Below the pieces are notes generated by a model, which saw only the letters and a program-made list of their open reading frames with translations, did not search any database and was not told the DNA's origin. The position numbers and the translations under genes were made by a program. Shown here one piece after another: positions 6,392 through 6,544 of a DNA stretch of 6,544 bases. The stretch comes from an uncultured Flavobacterium sp. (GTDB taxonomy: Bacteria > Bacteroidota > Bacteroidia > Flavobacteriales > Flavobacteriaceae), in assembly GCA_946886675.1 (NCBI GenBank), contig CAMPIZ010000096.1, forward strand, positions 1-6,544, given 5' to 3'. Numbering within the stretch: the first letter of the stretch is position 1; the number at the start of each line of letters is the position of its first letter.

Positions 6392-6417
6392 CTGCCCCTT
6401 TATGGGGCAGTGTTTTT
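6392..6417 (+). terminator. Intrinsic terminator of the large gene
   Basis: CTGCCCC (6392-6398), loop TTTAT, GGGGCAG (6404-6410), extendable by two G-U pairs, followed by a T-run at 6413-6417. It lies 48 nt after the stop codon, so the gene very likely ends its transcript here. Confidence 0.88.
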
Positions 6418-6515
6418 ATGTCTGTTTATGTAATCAAGTACCGGTTTAACCCTTTTAGATTATCTGCTGAGATTAATACTTAAGATAGTTTATAAAAGAC
6501 TTGAAATATAGAAAT

Positions 6516-6537
6516 AAGGCACCCAACTGGGTGCCTT
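6516..6537. terminator. Symmetric hairpin, probable terminator of a converging gene beyond the window
   Basis: AAGGCACCC (6516-6524), loop AACT, GGGTGCCTT (6529-6537): a perfect 9-bp stem with A and T flanks on both sides, a common bidirectional terminator form. No + strand gene lies between it and the first terminator, so it most likely serves a - strand gene ending to the right of the window. On the - strand it is followed by ATTTC and AT-rich DNA. Confidence 0.7.
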
Positions 6538-6544
6538 TCATCCT

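Larger units (their letters stand above)
6345..6544. other. Downstream intergenic region, no gene seen
   Basis: Apart from the two hairpins, this stretch has no coding potential that I can support. ATTAATACTTAA, which spans the stop codon of the large gene at 6340-6351, recurs at 6472-6483 as a 12-bp direct repeat; it may be chance in AT-rich DNA. Confidence 0.6.

Noticed and set aside
6473..6544. Short - strand open stretch at the right edge (starting ATGAAAGGCACC when read leftward)
   Set aside because: It is only about 22 codons from its ATG and runs straight through the terminator hairpin at 6516-6537, so it is unlikely to be a gene.

Overview
The window holds a single complete gene of 2020 codons on the + strand (282-6344), with short non-coding flanks. 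The product is a very large, modular, secreted surface protein of the kind found in Bacteroidota, most likely a Flavobacteriaceae member. Three things support this: an N-terminal signal peptide ending SYA|Q, a C-terminal type B sorting domain of the type IX secretion system (T9SS; CHU_C / gliding-motility-associated family), and no Shine-Dalgarno motif before the start codon. Genus or species cannot be fixed from the sequence.

Domain layout (residues): signal peptide 1-19; choice-of-anchor J / cleaved-adhesin-like domain ~22-188; fibronectin type III (FN3) domain 1 ~189-277; PPC-like beta domain ~281-417; FN3-2 ~418-506; then FN3 domains alternating with an unnamed four-cysteine beta module X: X1 509-616, FN3-3 621-712, X2 715-819, FN3-4 824-913, X3 916-1023, FN3-5 1028-1117. 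These are followed by a second PPC-like domain ~1120-1253, a choice-of-anchor L domain ~1257-1523, five Ig/PKD-like repeats ~1525-1934, and the T9SS type B C-terminal domain ~1937-2020. No catalytic domain or active-site motif is visible. The simplest reading is an adhesin or structural surface filament carried across the outer membrane by T9SS.

Non-coding parts: positions 1-281 are AT-rich, with no convincing gene, a weak candidate promoter that overlaps a short direct repeat, and a 10-bp inverted repeat 31 nt before the start codon. Positions 6345-6544 hold a clear intrinsic terminator for the large gene and a second, symmetric hairpin at the window edge, probably serving a converging gene beyond the window. 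The gene appears monocistronic. No PorP/SprF-like partner, mobile element, CRISPR array or RNA gene is seen.

The most interesting content is inside the protein: an in-register 203/203/204-residue tandem repeat combining FN3 with an unnamed Cys-rich module, a regular cysteine-pair pattern in almost all repeats, and an extreme shortage of lysine and arginine outside the sorting domain.
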